DNA from: Solwaraspora sp. WMMA2065
GTDB taxonomy: Bacteria > Actinomycetota > Actinomycetes > Mycobacteriales > Micromonosporaceae
Direction of reading: 5' to 3'
DNA length: 64,000 nt
Assembly: GCF_030345075.1 (NCBI RefSeq)
Contig: NZ_CP128361.1
Span: 1,736,001-1,800,000 of the forward strand
Made by a program: the position numbers and the translations under genes. This document shows positions 26,984 through 35,366 of this stretch, piece after piece (position 1 is the stretch's first letter; each line of letters begins with the position of its first letter). Below the pieces are notes generated by a model. It was not told where the DNA came from. It saw only the letters and a program-made list of their open reading frames with translations, and did no database searches.

Positions 26984-27511
26984 TCAGCCGGACCGTACCT
27001 GTCGGTCGCCGCTGCGGGCATCGGTGACGGTGCCGAAGGTGCGATGGAAGAAGATCAGCGGTTGGTGGTCGCGAAGGCTCTCAGCGGAGCGGATTTCCGC
27101 GACAACGAGCGTGTGGTCGCCGGCCGGGTGCTCGACGACCGGTACACATTCCAGATGTGCGAGCACGCCTGGGAGGACCGGGACACCGGCACTGGACGGC
27201 CGCCACGGCACTCCGGCCAGGCGTTGCGGGCCGGGTGCGGCGAGCGTTCTGCCGAGGTCCTGCTGGTCGGCCGCGAGAATGCCGATCCCGAACCGGGCCG
27301 CCTGTCGGATGTCCGGCCAGGTCGTGGACTGCTCCCCCACGCAGAACCCGACCAGCGCCGGCCGCAGCGAAATGGAGAGGAAGGAGCCGACCAGCAGGGC
27401 GCGGGGGCCTCGGTCGGTGGCGGCGGTCACCCCGACGACGCCGGTCGGATAGGCGCGCATCACCTCGCGGAACCGGCCCGCCGTCACCGTCGGGCCCGAT
27501 CGTTCAGTCAT
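26984..27511 (-). CDS. Flavin reductase family protein
   Basis: A 175-residue FMN-binding protein of the split-barrel flavin:NAD(P)H reductase family. It shows REVMRAYPTGVVGVTA at the N-terminus, GSFLSISLRPALVGFCV (flavin-contacting region), FGIGILAADQQDL, and AHLECVPVVEHPAGDHTLVVAEI. These enzymes supply reduced flavin to two-component monooxygenases. The start overlaps the end of zur by 8 bp, so both are one transcript. It could feed the luciferase-like monooxygenase at 43.8-45.0 kb, an inference from context only. Confidence 0.88.
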   Translation of the reverse strand: MTERSGPTVTAGRFREVMRAYPTGVVGVTAATDRGPRALLVGSFLSISLRPALVGFCVGEQSTTWPDIRQAARFGIGILAADQQDLGRTLAAPGPQRLAGVPWRPSSAGVPVLPGVLAHLECVPVVEHPAGDHTLVVAEIRSAESLRDHQPLIFFHRTFGTVTDARSGDRQVRSG

Positions 27512-27917
27512 CGCCGCGCCGGGCGCAGTTGATGCAGACCCCGAAGAGCTCGAGCATGTAGTTCACGTCGGTGAAGCCGTGTTCATCGGCGACCTGACCG
27601 ATCCACTCCTGGGTGGGTGGCCCGGCCACCTCGACGGTACGGGCGCAGAGCCGGCACACCAGGTGATGATGCTCGGTCTGGCTGCACCGGCGGTACAGCT
27701 GCTCGCCACCCGCGCCGTGCATCACGTCGACCTGACCGGCATTCGCGAACACCTGCAGGGTCCGGTAGACGGTGGTCAGGCCAACGGTCGAGCCCTGGGC
27801 ACGTAGCTCTGCGTACAGCTGTTGAGCACTGCGGAACTCGGCGGTCGCGTCCAGCAGGGTGAGGATCTCGTTGCGCTGCCGGGTGGATCGGCCGGGCTCC
27901 GCAGGCGACTGCTTCAC
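27504..27917 (-). CDS. zur: Zinc-responsive repressor Zur (Fur family)
   Basis: A 137-residue Fur-family repressor that binds DNA when loaded with zinc. The winged-helix region carries RSTRQRNEILTLLDATAEFRSAQQLYAEL and GLTTVYRTLQVFANAGQVD. The metal region carries EHHHLVCRLCARTVEV, ELFGVCINCARRGDD: two CxxC pairs that hold the structural zinc, as in mycobacterial and streptomycete Zur. I chose the GTG at 27917 with AAGGGGG upstream; the earlier in-frame ATGs overlap the palindrome. The perfect palindrome at 27947-27961 suggests autoregulation. Presence of Zur-box-like sites in the metallophore and ribosomal promoters makes it the likely controller of the right half of the window. Confidence 0.93.
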   Translation of the reverse strand: MKQSPAEPGRSTRQRNEILTLLDATAEFRSAQQLYAELRAQGSTVGLTTVYRTLQVFANAGQVDVMHGAGGEQLYRRCSQTEHHHLVCRLCARTVEVAGPPTQEWIGQVADEHGFTDVNYMLELFGVCINCARRGDD

Positions 27918-27946
27918 GACACCAACCCCCTTGTACATAACGATTC

Positions 27947-27961
27947 CCATTATCATAATGG
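27947..27961. promoter_or_regulatory. Fur/Zur-type operator upstream of zur
   Basis: CCATTATCATAATGG is a perfect 7-1-7 palindrome, 30 bp upstream of the zur GTG. It is followed leftward by a further AT-rich half-site-like ATAACGATT. It differs in sequence from the two other Zur-like sites here but has the same geometry. Confidence 0.75.
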
Positions 27962-28042
27962 TGGCGAGGAGGATCGGTGGTGATGTGGGTGCCGGGCACC
28001 GGTGGCACGATGACCGGTACCCACATCGCCCGACTTCCGTGA

Positions 28043-29602
28043 TCAGTCGCCGCCGTCCGGTCGCCGTACGTCGGCCCTCGCCGGTGTCCGCGCGACGGCG
28101 ACGTCCGGCTTGTCACGTCGGGACGGAACCGTCGCCAGCGCGACCGCCACTCCGACGGCCGCCGCCCCGGCCGCCACCCAGGAGACCGTGGCCAGGCCCT
28201 CGGCGAACGCGACTCGGGCCAGCACCTCCACCTCAGGCGGCAGGTCGGTGAACCGCCCGGCCGACGTCAGATCCCGCAGCCGCTGGGCCGTCGGCCCGGC
28301 CGCCCCGGCAGTCCGTATCGCGTCGTCAGACAACCCCGAGCCGACCCGGCCGGCGAGCACCGCGCCGAAGACGGCGGCACCGACCGCCGTGCCGAGTGGG
28401 AAGAACGCGTTCGCCGTACCGCTGGCCATCCCCGCCCGCTGCGGCGGTACCACCGACACCGAGATGCCCATCAGCGGCGCGAACAGCAGTCCCATGCCGG
28501 CGCCGATCAGTACCAGGCCCGGCAATGCGACCAGCCATGTCGAGTCGGCGCCGACCCGGGCGACGAGCAGGTAGCCCACACAGATGACGACGAAACCGGT
28601 GACCACGACCGTACGGTTGCCGTACCGGTGCTGCAGCCGCGCCACCACGAGGCTGCCGGCCACGATCGCCGCCGACAACGCGGACAGTTGCAGCCCGGCC
28701 TGCAGCGGCGAGTAACCGAGCATGCCCTGCAGCCACAGCACCAGGTACGGCATCGTGCCGAACCCGACCGCCCGGGTCAGGAAGCTCAGCACGCTCACCC
28801 CGGTGAAGGCCCTGATCCGAAACAACGCCAGTTGCAGCATCGGATCAGCGACCCGCCGCTCGGTGGCGACGAACAGCACGAGGGTGACCAGCGCGACGCC
28901 GGCGGCGACCAGCGTGACCGGACGCGTCCATCCGTCGTCGGCGCCGGAGATGACCGCCAGGTTGACCGCCCCGAGCAGCAGCACCCCGAGGACCGCCCCA
29001 GCGAGGTCGGGCCGACGGCCCCGCTGCCGACCGGCGGCCGGCAGCCAGCGCAGCGCGCCGAACAGCACGAACGCGCCGGGCAGCAGGTTCACCAGGAAGA
29101 TGGCCCGCCAACCGAGACTCGACACCAGCGCACCGCCGACCAGCGGCGCGATGGCCGCGGAGACGGCGGCGGTCGCGCTGAACACTCCCATCGCGGCGTT
29201 GCGCCGCTCCCCCGGGTAGGCCGCCGCCAGCAACGGCAACGCGGGCGCGAAGATCAGCGCGCCACCGATGCCCTGCACCGCCCGGCCGGCGATCAACACC
29301 CCCGGGTCAGGCGCAACGCCGCACAGCAGCGAACCGACGGTGAACAGCATCACGCCGGCGACGAAGATCCGCCGCCGACCGAGCCGGTCCGACACCGATC
29401 CGCCGACGAGCAGCAAGGCCGCGAACAGCAGCGGGTACGCGTTGACCGTCCACTGCAGCTGCGGGAGAGTAGCCGACAGATCAGCGGCGACCGCCGCCAA
29501 CGCGACGTTGACGATGGTGATGTCCATCGTGGTGATGGCGGCGGCGACGCTGACCGTGACCAGGGTGCGGCGGGCGGCCGTAGTCGAATCATGCGGTGGC
29601 AA
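28043..29602 (-). CDS. MFS transporter (DHA2-type drug/siderophore exporter)
   Basis: A 519-residue major facilitator, probably 14 transmembrane segments. Family signatures are TTMDITIVNVAL in TM1, LQWTVNAYPLLFAALLLVGGSVSDRLGRRRIF (motif A, between TM2 and TM3), and GRAVQGIGGALIFAP. The frame opens at a TTG at 29602 that overlaps the end of the methyltransferase gene by 14 bp; no better start is visible. It is the last gene of the leftward metallophore operon, so export of the product is the most likely job, alongside the two ABC transporters at 53.6-57.1 kb. Confidence 0.88.
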   Translation of the reverse strand: MPPHDSTTAARRTLVTVSVAAAITTMDITIVNVALAAVAADLSATLPQLQWTVNAYPLLFAALLLVGGSVSDRLGRRRIFVAGVMLFTVGSLLCGVAPDPGVLIAGRAVQGIGGALIFAPALPLLAAAYPGERRNAAMGVFSATAAVSAAIAPLVGGALVSSLGWRAIFLVNLLPGAFVLFGALRWLPAAGRQRGRRPDLAGAVLGVLLLGAVNLAVISGADDGWTRPVTLVAAGVALVTLVLFVATERRVADPMLQLALFRIRAFTGVSVLSFLTRAVGFGTMPYLVLWLQGMLGYSPLQAGLQLSALSAAIVAGSLVVARLQHRYGNRTVVVTGFVVICVGYLLVARVGADSTWLVALPGLVLIGAGMGLLFAPLMGISVSVVPPQRAGMASGTANAFFPLGTAVGAAVFGAVLAGRVGSGLSDDAIRTAGAAGPTAQRLRDLTSAGRFTDLPPEVEVLARVAFAEGLATVSWVAAGAAAVGVAVALATVPSRRDKPDVAVARTPARADVRRPDGGD

Positions 29603-30320
29603 GGACGACCACCTCTGGGGCTCCGGCGCCGGTGACGGCGGCGGCGGGCCGGCTGACCATGCCGGACTCGCGGGCGAGCTGGTCGCCGTCGATGGTGTGC
29701 CAGTCGTAGCTGTCGGTCACCTCACGCACCAACCGACCGGAGCGGTACACCCGCCAGGTGGTGGTGAACCGCATCAGGTCACCGCCGGCCGGGCTACCGG
29801 CGACCCACCACTCGTAGTCGTGCCGGCCGATCGAATCGCGGATCGACAGCGCCGACGGGATCTCCCGCGGCTGCCGTACGCCCATCAGCTCGACCACCAC
29901 CACACCGCCGGGCGCGAGCCGGCTCCGTAGCAGCCGCCACAGTCGGATCCGCGCTGCTTCGTCGAGGTGACCGGCGACGCCGAACACCACGGCGGCGCAG
30001 ATGGTGGCGGGCAGCGGCAGGTCCGGTGCGGCGGCGTCGACCACGGTGACCCGTTGCCGCAGCCCGTCGTCGGCCGCGACCCGGCTGGTCAGCACCGCCC
30101 GCATCGCGGTGGACGGCTCGACCGCCACGATCCGCGCGCTCGGCAGCGCCGCGGCGATGATCTCGGTGACCCGACCGGTACCGGCACCGATCTCGACGAC
30201 CGGCCCGGCTGACGGGTCGACACCGGTGAGCGCGGCGGCCAGGGCCGGTCCGCTGCTGGTCGCCTGTCGGGCGGCGACCATCTCGTAGAACTCGGCCACC
30301 GGCGAGTAGTAGTCACGCAC
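29589..30320 (-). CDS. SAM-dependent methyltransferase
   Basis: A 243-residue class I methyltransferase from the GTG at 30320, chosen because GGAGG lies seven bases upstream. The SAM-binding motif is VVEIGAGTGRVTE; ARIVAVEPS follows as the acidic post-II region. The sequence is clearly homologous to the C-terminal domain of the reductase fusion at 32371-34233: both share PVVEIGAGTG, AMRAVLTSR, GVAGHLD, YEWW and a similar end. One likely derives from the other by duplication. Target unknown; N- or O-methylation of the metallophore is plausible. It is followed without gap by the MFS gene. Confidence 0.9.
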   Translation of the reverse strand: MRDYYSPVAEFYEMVAARQATSSGPALAAALTGVDPSAGPVVEIGAGTGRVTEIIAAALPSARIVAVEPSTAMRAVLTSRVAADDGLRQRVTVVDAAAPDLPLPATICAAVVFGVAGHLDEAARIRLWRLLRSRLAPGGVVVVELMGVRQPREIPSALSIRDSIGRHDYEWWVAGSPAGGDLMRFTTTWRVYRSGRLVREVTDSYDWHTIDGDQLARESGMVSRPAAAVTGAGAPEVVVLATA

Positions 30321-30374
30321 CGGCTCTCCTCCGATCGGACGGGTTGGCATTGACGGTCGAAACGCGGGTAGCGG

Positions 30375-31160
30375 TCACGGCATGCTGGGCCAGGCCACCG
30401 GGGTGCGGGTCAGCACCGGATCGATTTTGCTCAGGATGGCGGAGATGACGGCGCGCCGCTGCGGCACCAGGTAGAAGTGGTCGCCGGGGAACGTCCGCAC
30501 GTCGAACCGGCCACTGGTCAGCTGGCCCCAGCTGTACGCCTGCCCGTCGTCGAGCTCCGGATCGGCATCGCCCCGCAGCACCATGACCGGGCAGTCCAGC
30601 GGCGCCGCCGGCGCCGGCAGGTACGTCTCGATGAGACGGTAGTCGTTGCGGACGTAGCCCAGCACCGCCCGGCGCAGCTCCGGATCGGCCAGCACCTCGT
30701 CGTGGGTGCCGCCGAGCCGGTTCAGCTCGGCGCAGAGTCCGTCGTCGTCACGCCGGTGCACCTCGCCGCCGACCACCTCGCCCGGAGCGGGGCGGCCGGA
30801 GACGAACAGCCACTGTGGCTGCCGGGCGCCGAGGCGGCGCAGCCGCTGAACCGTCTCGTACGCCACCGCCGTACCCATGCTGTGACCGAAGACCAGGTAG
30901 GGCCGGTCGGCGAGGCGCGCCACGGCGTCGGCGACCGGCGCCGTCAGCGCGTCCATGTCGTCGACAAGCGGATCGGCGAACCGGTCCTCCCGTCCCGGAT
31001 ACTGCACGCAGACCAGCTCGACCGAGGGAGGCAGCAGCGCGTCCCATGCGCGGAAGCTGCCGGCACCGCCGCCAGCGTGCGGGAAGCAGATCAGCCGTAC
31101 GGCGGCCGCCGGACGCCGCTGGTAGCAGCGCAGCCACGGGCCGTGGATCGCGGTGTTCAC
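30375..31160 (-). CDS. Type II thioesterase
   Basis: A 261-residue alpha/beta hydrolase that clears misloaded acyl groups from NRPS carrier proteins, as YbtT and PchC do. It has LICFPHAGGGAGSFRAW (oxyanion region), the nucleophile in GHSMGTAVAYE with Ser94, the loop CPVMVLRGDADPELDDGQAYSWG with a candidate Asp, and the catalytic His in FPGDHFYLV. The GTG start at 31160 overlaps the P450 stop (GTGA), so translation is coupled. Confidence 0.94.
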   Translation of the reverse strand: MNTAIHGPWLRCYQRRPAAAVRLICFPHAGGGAGSFRAWDALLPPSVELVCVQYPGREDRFADPLVDDMDALTAPVADAVARLADRPYLVFGHSMGTAVAYETVQRLRRLGARQPQWLFVSGRPAPGEVVGGEVHRRDDDGLCAELNRLGGTHDEVLADPELRRAVLGYVRNDYRLIETYLPAPAAPLDCPVMVLRGDADPELDDGQAYSWGQLTSGRFDVRTFPGDHFYLVPQRRAVISAILSKIDPVLTRTPVAWPSMP

Positions 31161-32374
31161 CAGGTCACCTGCATCGCCTGGATGCCGAACGTCGCCGCGT
31201 CGTTGTTGAACTCGAGATCGTCGAACTCGCCGGCCAGCCGTAGATTCGGGATGCGCCGGATCAGGGTGCCGATGGCGATCTCCAGCTCCAGCCGGGCCAG
31301 ATTCTGACCGATGCACTGGTGCACCCCGTAGCCGAAGGCGACGTGGTGCCGGTTGGTCCGGTCGAAATCCAGCCGCTGCGGGTCCGGGAACACCTCCGGG
31401 TCGTGGTCGGCGGCGGCGAGCAGGGCGATGATGCCGTCGCCCGCCTGGATGTGCGTCCCGTCGAGGTTGATGTCGGCGGCGGCGACGCGCAGCGGGATCG
31501 AGTCGGCGACGGACAGGAGACGCAGCAGCTCCTCGACGGCCGCCGGCATCAGCTCGGGCTCGGCGCGCAGCCGGGCCAGCTGCTCGGGGTGGCGCAGCAG
31601 CAGCAGAGTGCCGAGCGCGATCATGCTGGTGGTGGTCTCCCTTCCGGCGACGATGGTGATCCCGATCGCGGAGAGCAGCTCGTGCCGGGTCACCACACCG
31701 GCCCGCAGGTGGTCGACGACCAGCTTGGACAACAGGTCGTCGCCGGGTGCCTGCTCCCGGGCGGTGATCAGCCCGTCCAGCATCCGGAACATGCTGGCGA
31801 GGGCGGCGCTGACTTCCTCGGCGCTGCTGGTGCGTCCACCGGAGATGCGGGTCACGTCGCGGAAGAACTCGATGTCGTCGGTGGGCGCGCCGAACAGGCC
31901 CAGTACGGTCGTCGTGGAGACCGCGTTGGCAAACGCGGTGACCAGATCCACCGGCGAACCGCTGTCCAGCATGTCGTCGATGAGCCCGTCGACGGTGTGC
32001 TGGATCGTCGGACGCATGTCCCGGATCCGTTTGACGGTGAACTCGGCCTGGAGCATCCGGCGGAAGCGGGTGTGCTCCGGCGGGTCGGTGCGGATGAACG
32101 GCCGCGATTTCGCACCGGCCTCCTGCTCACCGATGCCCATCGCCGGAAAGTTCGGATGCCGGATGTCGGCGCTGACCCGGGGGTCGGCCAGCAACGCCCG
32201 CACGTCGGCGTAACGAGTGACGATCCACGGCTGTTTGCCGGTGGGCAGGGTCACCCGGGACACCGGTTCGGCGGCGCGTAGTGCGGCGTAGCGCTCCGGC
32301 GGAGCGAAGGGGCACTCCCTCGGTACCGGAAACGCCGGCGGTGTCTGGGTCTCGGCGGGAAGAGCCTTGGTCAT
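31157..32374 (-). CDS. Cytochrome P450
   Basis: A 405-residue soluble bacterial P450. Landmarks are the I-helix oxygen-binding segment AGRETTTSM, the K-helix EELLR, and the heme loop FGYGVHQCIGQNLAR, with Cys near residue 353 as the iron ligand. N-terminal WIVTRYADVRALLADPRVSAD and HTRFRRMLQAEFTVKRI are typical of the CYP107/105-like group. It sits between the reductase fusion and the thioesterase, overlapping both by 4 bp. A tailoring hydroxylation or oxidation of an azoline ring or aryl group is likely; coelibactin-type clusters also carry a P450. Confidence 0.94.
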   Translation of the reverse strand: MTKALPAETQTPPAFPVPRECPFAPPERYAALRAAEPVSRVTLPTGKQPWIVTRYADVRALLADPRVSADIRHPNFPAMGIGEQEAGAKSRPFIRTDPPEHTRFRRMLQAEFTVKRIRDMRPTIQHTVDGLIDDMLDSGSPVDLVTAFANAVSTTTVLGLFGAPTDDIEFFRDVTRISGGRTSSAEEVSAALASMFRMLDGLITAREQAPGDDLLSKLVVDHLRAGVVTRHELLSAIGITIVAGRETTTSMIALGTLLLLRHPEQLARLRAEPELMPAAVEELLRLLSVADSIPLRVAAADINLDGTHIQAGDGIIALLAAADHDPEVFPDPQRLDFDRTNRHHVAFGYGVHQCIGQNLARLELEIAIGTLIRRIPNLRLAGEFDDLEFNNDAATFGIQAMQVTW

Positions 32375-34233
32375 CGGGACGTTCCTTCCTGGTCGGTAGA
32401 GGTCCGGGGTGCCGGCACGAGCACGCCGATCGGCGGTCCGCCGGTGCCGGCCTGTGGAATGTCGTGCAGCGGCATATCGGACTCGGCGGCGATGTCAGCG
32501 AGGGTGAGGGTGTACCAGTGGTAGTGGTCGGCGACCTCGCGCACGGCCGTACCGTCCTCGGTCGACACCCGCCATGTCGTGCGCAGGCGCATCCGGTCCG
32601 GGCCGTCGGGTTCACCGGAGAACCACCACTCGTAGCGCTGAGCGCCGACCTCGACGCGGGACAGCCGGGTGGGGTCGAGCACGAGCGGCCGGTCGATGGC
32701 CATCAGTTCGACGACGATCCGTCCGCCGGGGGCCAACCGTTCGGCGAGCCGCCGCCACAGGCGTACCCGGTCGGGCTGGTCGAGGTGGCCGGCGACTCCG
32801 CAGACGACGGCACCGCTGATGGTGTCCGGCAGATCAAGGTCCGGGGCGGGTTCGGCGCAGACGGTGATCCGGCGGCGCAGGTCGGGATCCCGGTAGATCC
32901 GGCTGGTCAGCACGGCGCGCATGCCGGTGGCCGGTTCGTGGGCGAGGATCTCCAGGTCCGGGAAGGCCCGGGCGAGGGCGACGGTGACCAGGCCGGTCCC
33001 GGCACCGATCTCGACCACCGGGCCGGCGGCGGTGTCGGTCCCGGCCAGTGCCGCGACGACCGCGGGAGCGCTGCCGGTCGCGACGTGCGCGGCAGCGGCG
33101 AGGTCGAAGAACTCGGCGGTCGGCGAGTACGGCTCCGCCGCGTCGCTGCCGTCGGTCGGCTCAGCGGCTCCCTCGGTGGGCTCGGTGAGATCGGCGATGG
33201 TGATCCGCGACGGGGTCGCCGGTCGCACCACGTCCGGTGGGCCGAGCCGGGCCGCCAGCTCCGACCAGATCCGGCAGGCGGTGATGTCGTACTGGGCGGA
33301 CCGCAGCGGATCGCCACTACGACGCACGGCGTCCGCGAACCCCCGTAGCGCGCGCCGCACCGCCTCCGGCCAGAGCCGGTCGAAGACGTCGCGCTGGCTG
33401 CCGGCGGCGGTGCCCGGCAGCGGCGCGCTGCCCAGCTGGTCGAGCTGCCCGCCGGTGAAGACCAGCCGACCGTCGGTGTCCCGGTCGGCGTGCAGCGTCG
33501 GTGTCCACAGCACCGGTCCATGGGTGTCGGCCAGGGTCAGCACCCCGGCCCGGGTGCCGAGACTGATCCGGTGCCAGAACAGGGCATGGTTGTCGCGGTC
33601 GGCCGGGTCGAGCTCGTGGTGCACCCGCAAGGTCAGCGGCACACCGCCGACCTGGCCGGTGACCGACCGCAGCGGACCGCCGGCGACCGCCTCGTCGACG
33701 CGCCACGGACGCAGACCGCCGAGCGCGGCACCCAGCACGTCCACGAACGGATGCAGCACGTGCACCGGGCTCGCGGCGTCGACGAACACCAGCTTCTCGC
33801 GGGAGCGGAGCCGGGCCGCTGCGGCGAGGAACCGACGGACCGGTTCGACGTGCCGGTAGTGGGCGTTGACCCGGTACTGCACGCCGTGGCGGCGCGCGGC
33901 CCGCAGGCAGTCGACAAGTTCGTCGTGGTGCACCGGGTGCTCCTGCAGCACGTGCACGCCCCGGGCCAGTAACGCCCGGGCGAGGTCGGTGCCCGCTCCG
34001 CCGGAGATGGTGGAGCCGACGACGACGCAGGCGATGTCGATCTCGTCGGCGTCGACCGTGTCCAGGTTGTCGTGGTGGGGCACCCCGTACTCGTCGGCCA
34101 GTGCCCGGGAGGCGGTCCCGCCCCGGCTGAGCACGCCGGCGAGGACCAGGTCGGGTGCGAGGTCGGCGACCGCGCGCAGGTAGAACCGGCCGAAGTTGGT
34201 GCCGCAGACCAGCACCCGCAGCGGTGTACTCAC
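32371..34233 (-). CDS. Thiazolinyl imide reductase fused to a SAM methyltransferase
   Basis: A 620-residue two-domain protein. Residues 1-345 are the Gfo/Idh/MocA-like reductase of the PchG/Irp3/YbtU family, which reduces a carrier-bound thiazoline to thiazolidine with NADPH. Signs are RVLVCGTNFGRFYL at the Rossmann start, GGTASRALADEYGVPHHDN, VVGSTISGGAGTDLARALLARGVHVLQEHPVH and VNAHYRHVEPVRRF. After a linker rich in Thr, Glu and Pro (residues about 350-366), residues 368-620 are a class I methyltransferase (VVEIGAGTGLVTVAL, ILAHEPATGMRAVLTSR, YEWWFSGEPDGPDRMR). The reductase alone is about 350-370 residues in other clusters, so the second domain is an addition. A thiazolidine NH made by the first domain would be an obvious methylation site for the second. 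Confidence 0.92.
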   Translation of the reverse strand: MSTPLRVLVCGTNFGRFYLRAVADLAPDLVLAGVLSRGGTASRALADEYGVPHHDNLDTVDADEIDIACVVVGSTISGGAGTDLARALLARGVHVLQEHPVHHDELVDCLRAARRHGVQYRVNAHYRHVEPVRRFLAAAARLRSREKLVFVDAASPVHVLHPFVDVLGAALGGLRPWRVDEAVAGGPLRSVTGQVGGVPLTLRVHHELDPADRDNHALFWHRISLGTRAGVLTLADTHGPVLWTPTLHADRDTDGRLVFTGGQLDQLGSAPLPGTAAGSQRDVFDRLWPEAVRRALRGFADAVRRSGDPLRSAQYDITACRIWSELAARLGPPDVVRPATPSRITIADLTEPTEGAAEPTDGSDAAEPYSPTAEFFDLAAAAHVATGSAPAVVAALAGTDTAAGPVVEIGAGTGLVTVALARAFPDLEILAHEPATGMRAVLTSRIYRDPDLRRRITVCAEPAPDLDLPDTISGAVVCGVAGHLDQPDRVRLWRRLAERLAPGGRIVVELMAIDRPLVLDPTRLSRVEVGAQRYEWWFSGEPDGPDRMRLRTTWRVSTEDGTAVREVADHYHWYTLTLADIAAESDMPLHDIPQAGTGGPPIGVLVPAPRTSTDQEGTSR

Positions 34234-35366
34234 AGCGTGCCCTCCTCGGTGTCGTCGGCGGTGTCGCCGTCGACCAGCCGCACGGTGAGCGGCTCCCCCG
34301 ACCCGCGCAGCGCGGCGACCGCGGCCGCCGGGTCCAGCACGTCGGCGGCGAAGTGCACTCCGGGTGGTACGTCGCCGTCGAGTACCGCCACGGCGGCCAG
34401 CGCACCGACCAGCCCGGTGAGGCGGTAGCTGCTGGTGGCCCGCAGCACGGCGGTCCGCTCGACGGGGACGCCGCCGCGCGTACCGCCCATCGTGAAGACC
34501 ATCTGGTAGTAGGGGCAGCGGCCGGCGAGGTCCAGCTCAGCGGCGCGGATCATCCGCCGGGCGAGGTCCGCCTCGTCGGCCCCGACGCTGGCGGCGGCCG
34601 GCAGCGCGGCCAGCAGCGTCCGCACCTGGGGCCCCGGGTAGACGTTGAGCCAGTCGACGTCGCGCAGCCGCAGCGCACGGGCCAGTCGGCGGGTCTCGGC
34701 GCTGAGGAACGGTTGCACCGCGACGGATCCGGTGAACTGCGGCACGGTCGCTTCCTCGGCCGGACGCAGCGCCCGGGACCGTACCGCCCCGCCCCGCCAG
34801 GCGGCGTTGGCCTCGCCGTACGCCGCACCGGCGGCACCACCGGAGCGCAGCGACAGCATCATGTCGATGGCGACCACCGGGGAACAGTGTTCGACACCAC
34901 CGACCCAGGCGGTCAGCGTGCCGACGTCGTCGAACTCGGTGCTGGCGAGCCAGCGCGGCAGCAGGCTGGACAGGCCGGGCAGGGTGCCGGCGGACAGCAC
35001 CACCGTACGGCCGCTGTCGGGGACACCGCCGCCGGTCAGGGCCTCGTGGACCGGGTCGTCACCGGCCACGTCGACACAGTGCGCGTCGGCCGCCAGCGCC
35101 GCCGCCGCGACCGCCTCCTTCAGCTCGTACGTCGGCCCGGCACAGTTGACCACCAGGGAGGTGCCGGTGCAGAAGTCCGCCAGAGCGGCCGGATCCCGTA
35201 CGTCGACCTGGACCGTTTCGATCTTGGCACCGGGTAGATCGGCGGCGACGCGCCGCAGTGGATCGCCGCTGCGGGCGCCGAGGCGCAGCGGCCCGACGCC
35301 GAGGCGGTGCAGGTGCGCAACGGCGCCCTGACCGACCGATCCGGAGGCCCCCAGTACACCGATCAT
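34230..35366 (-). CDS. Saccharopine dehydrogenase-like NAD(P) protein
   Basis: A 378-residue protein with an N-terminal Rossmann fold, IGVLGASGSVGQGAVAHLHRLG (residues 2-23), and LVVNCAGPTYELKEAVAAAAL, as in the saccharopine dehydrogenase NADP-binding family. The C-terminal half (SAGTLPGLSSLLPRWLAS, AWVGGVEHCSPVVAIDMM) follows related trans-acting enoyl-reductase-like proteins. The ATG at 35366 overlaps the NRPS stop (ATGA), and its own stop overlaps the reductase start. Its role is unknown; a second redox step on the azoline scaffold or on the aryl group is the best guess. Confidence 0.82.
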   Translation of the reverse strand: MIGVLGASGSVGQGAVAHLHRLGVGPLRLGARSGDPLRRVAADLPGAKIETVQVDVRDPAALADFCTGTSLVVNCAGPTYELKEAVAAAALAADAHCVDVAGDDPVHEALTGGGVPDSGRTVVLSAGTLPGLSSLLPRWLASTEFDDVGTLTAWVGGVEHCSPVVAIDMMLSLRSGGAAGAAYGEANAAWRGGAVRSRALRPAEEATVPQFTGSVAVQPFLSAETRRLARALRLRDVDWLNVYPGPQVRTLLAALPAAASVGADEADLARRMIRAAELDLAGRCPYYQMVFTMGGTRGGVPVERTAVLRATSSYRLTGLVGALAAVAVLDGDVPPGVHFAADVLDPAAAVAALRGSGEPLTVRLVDGDTADDTEEGTL

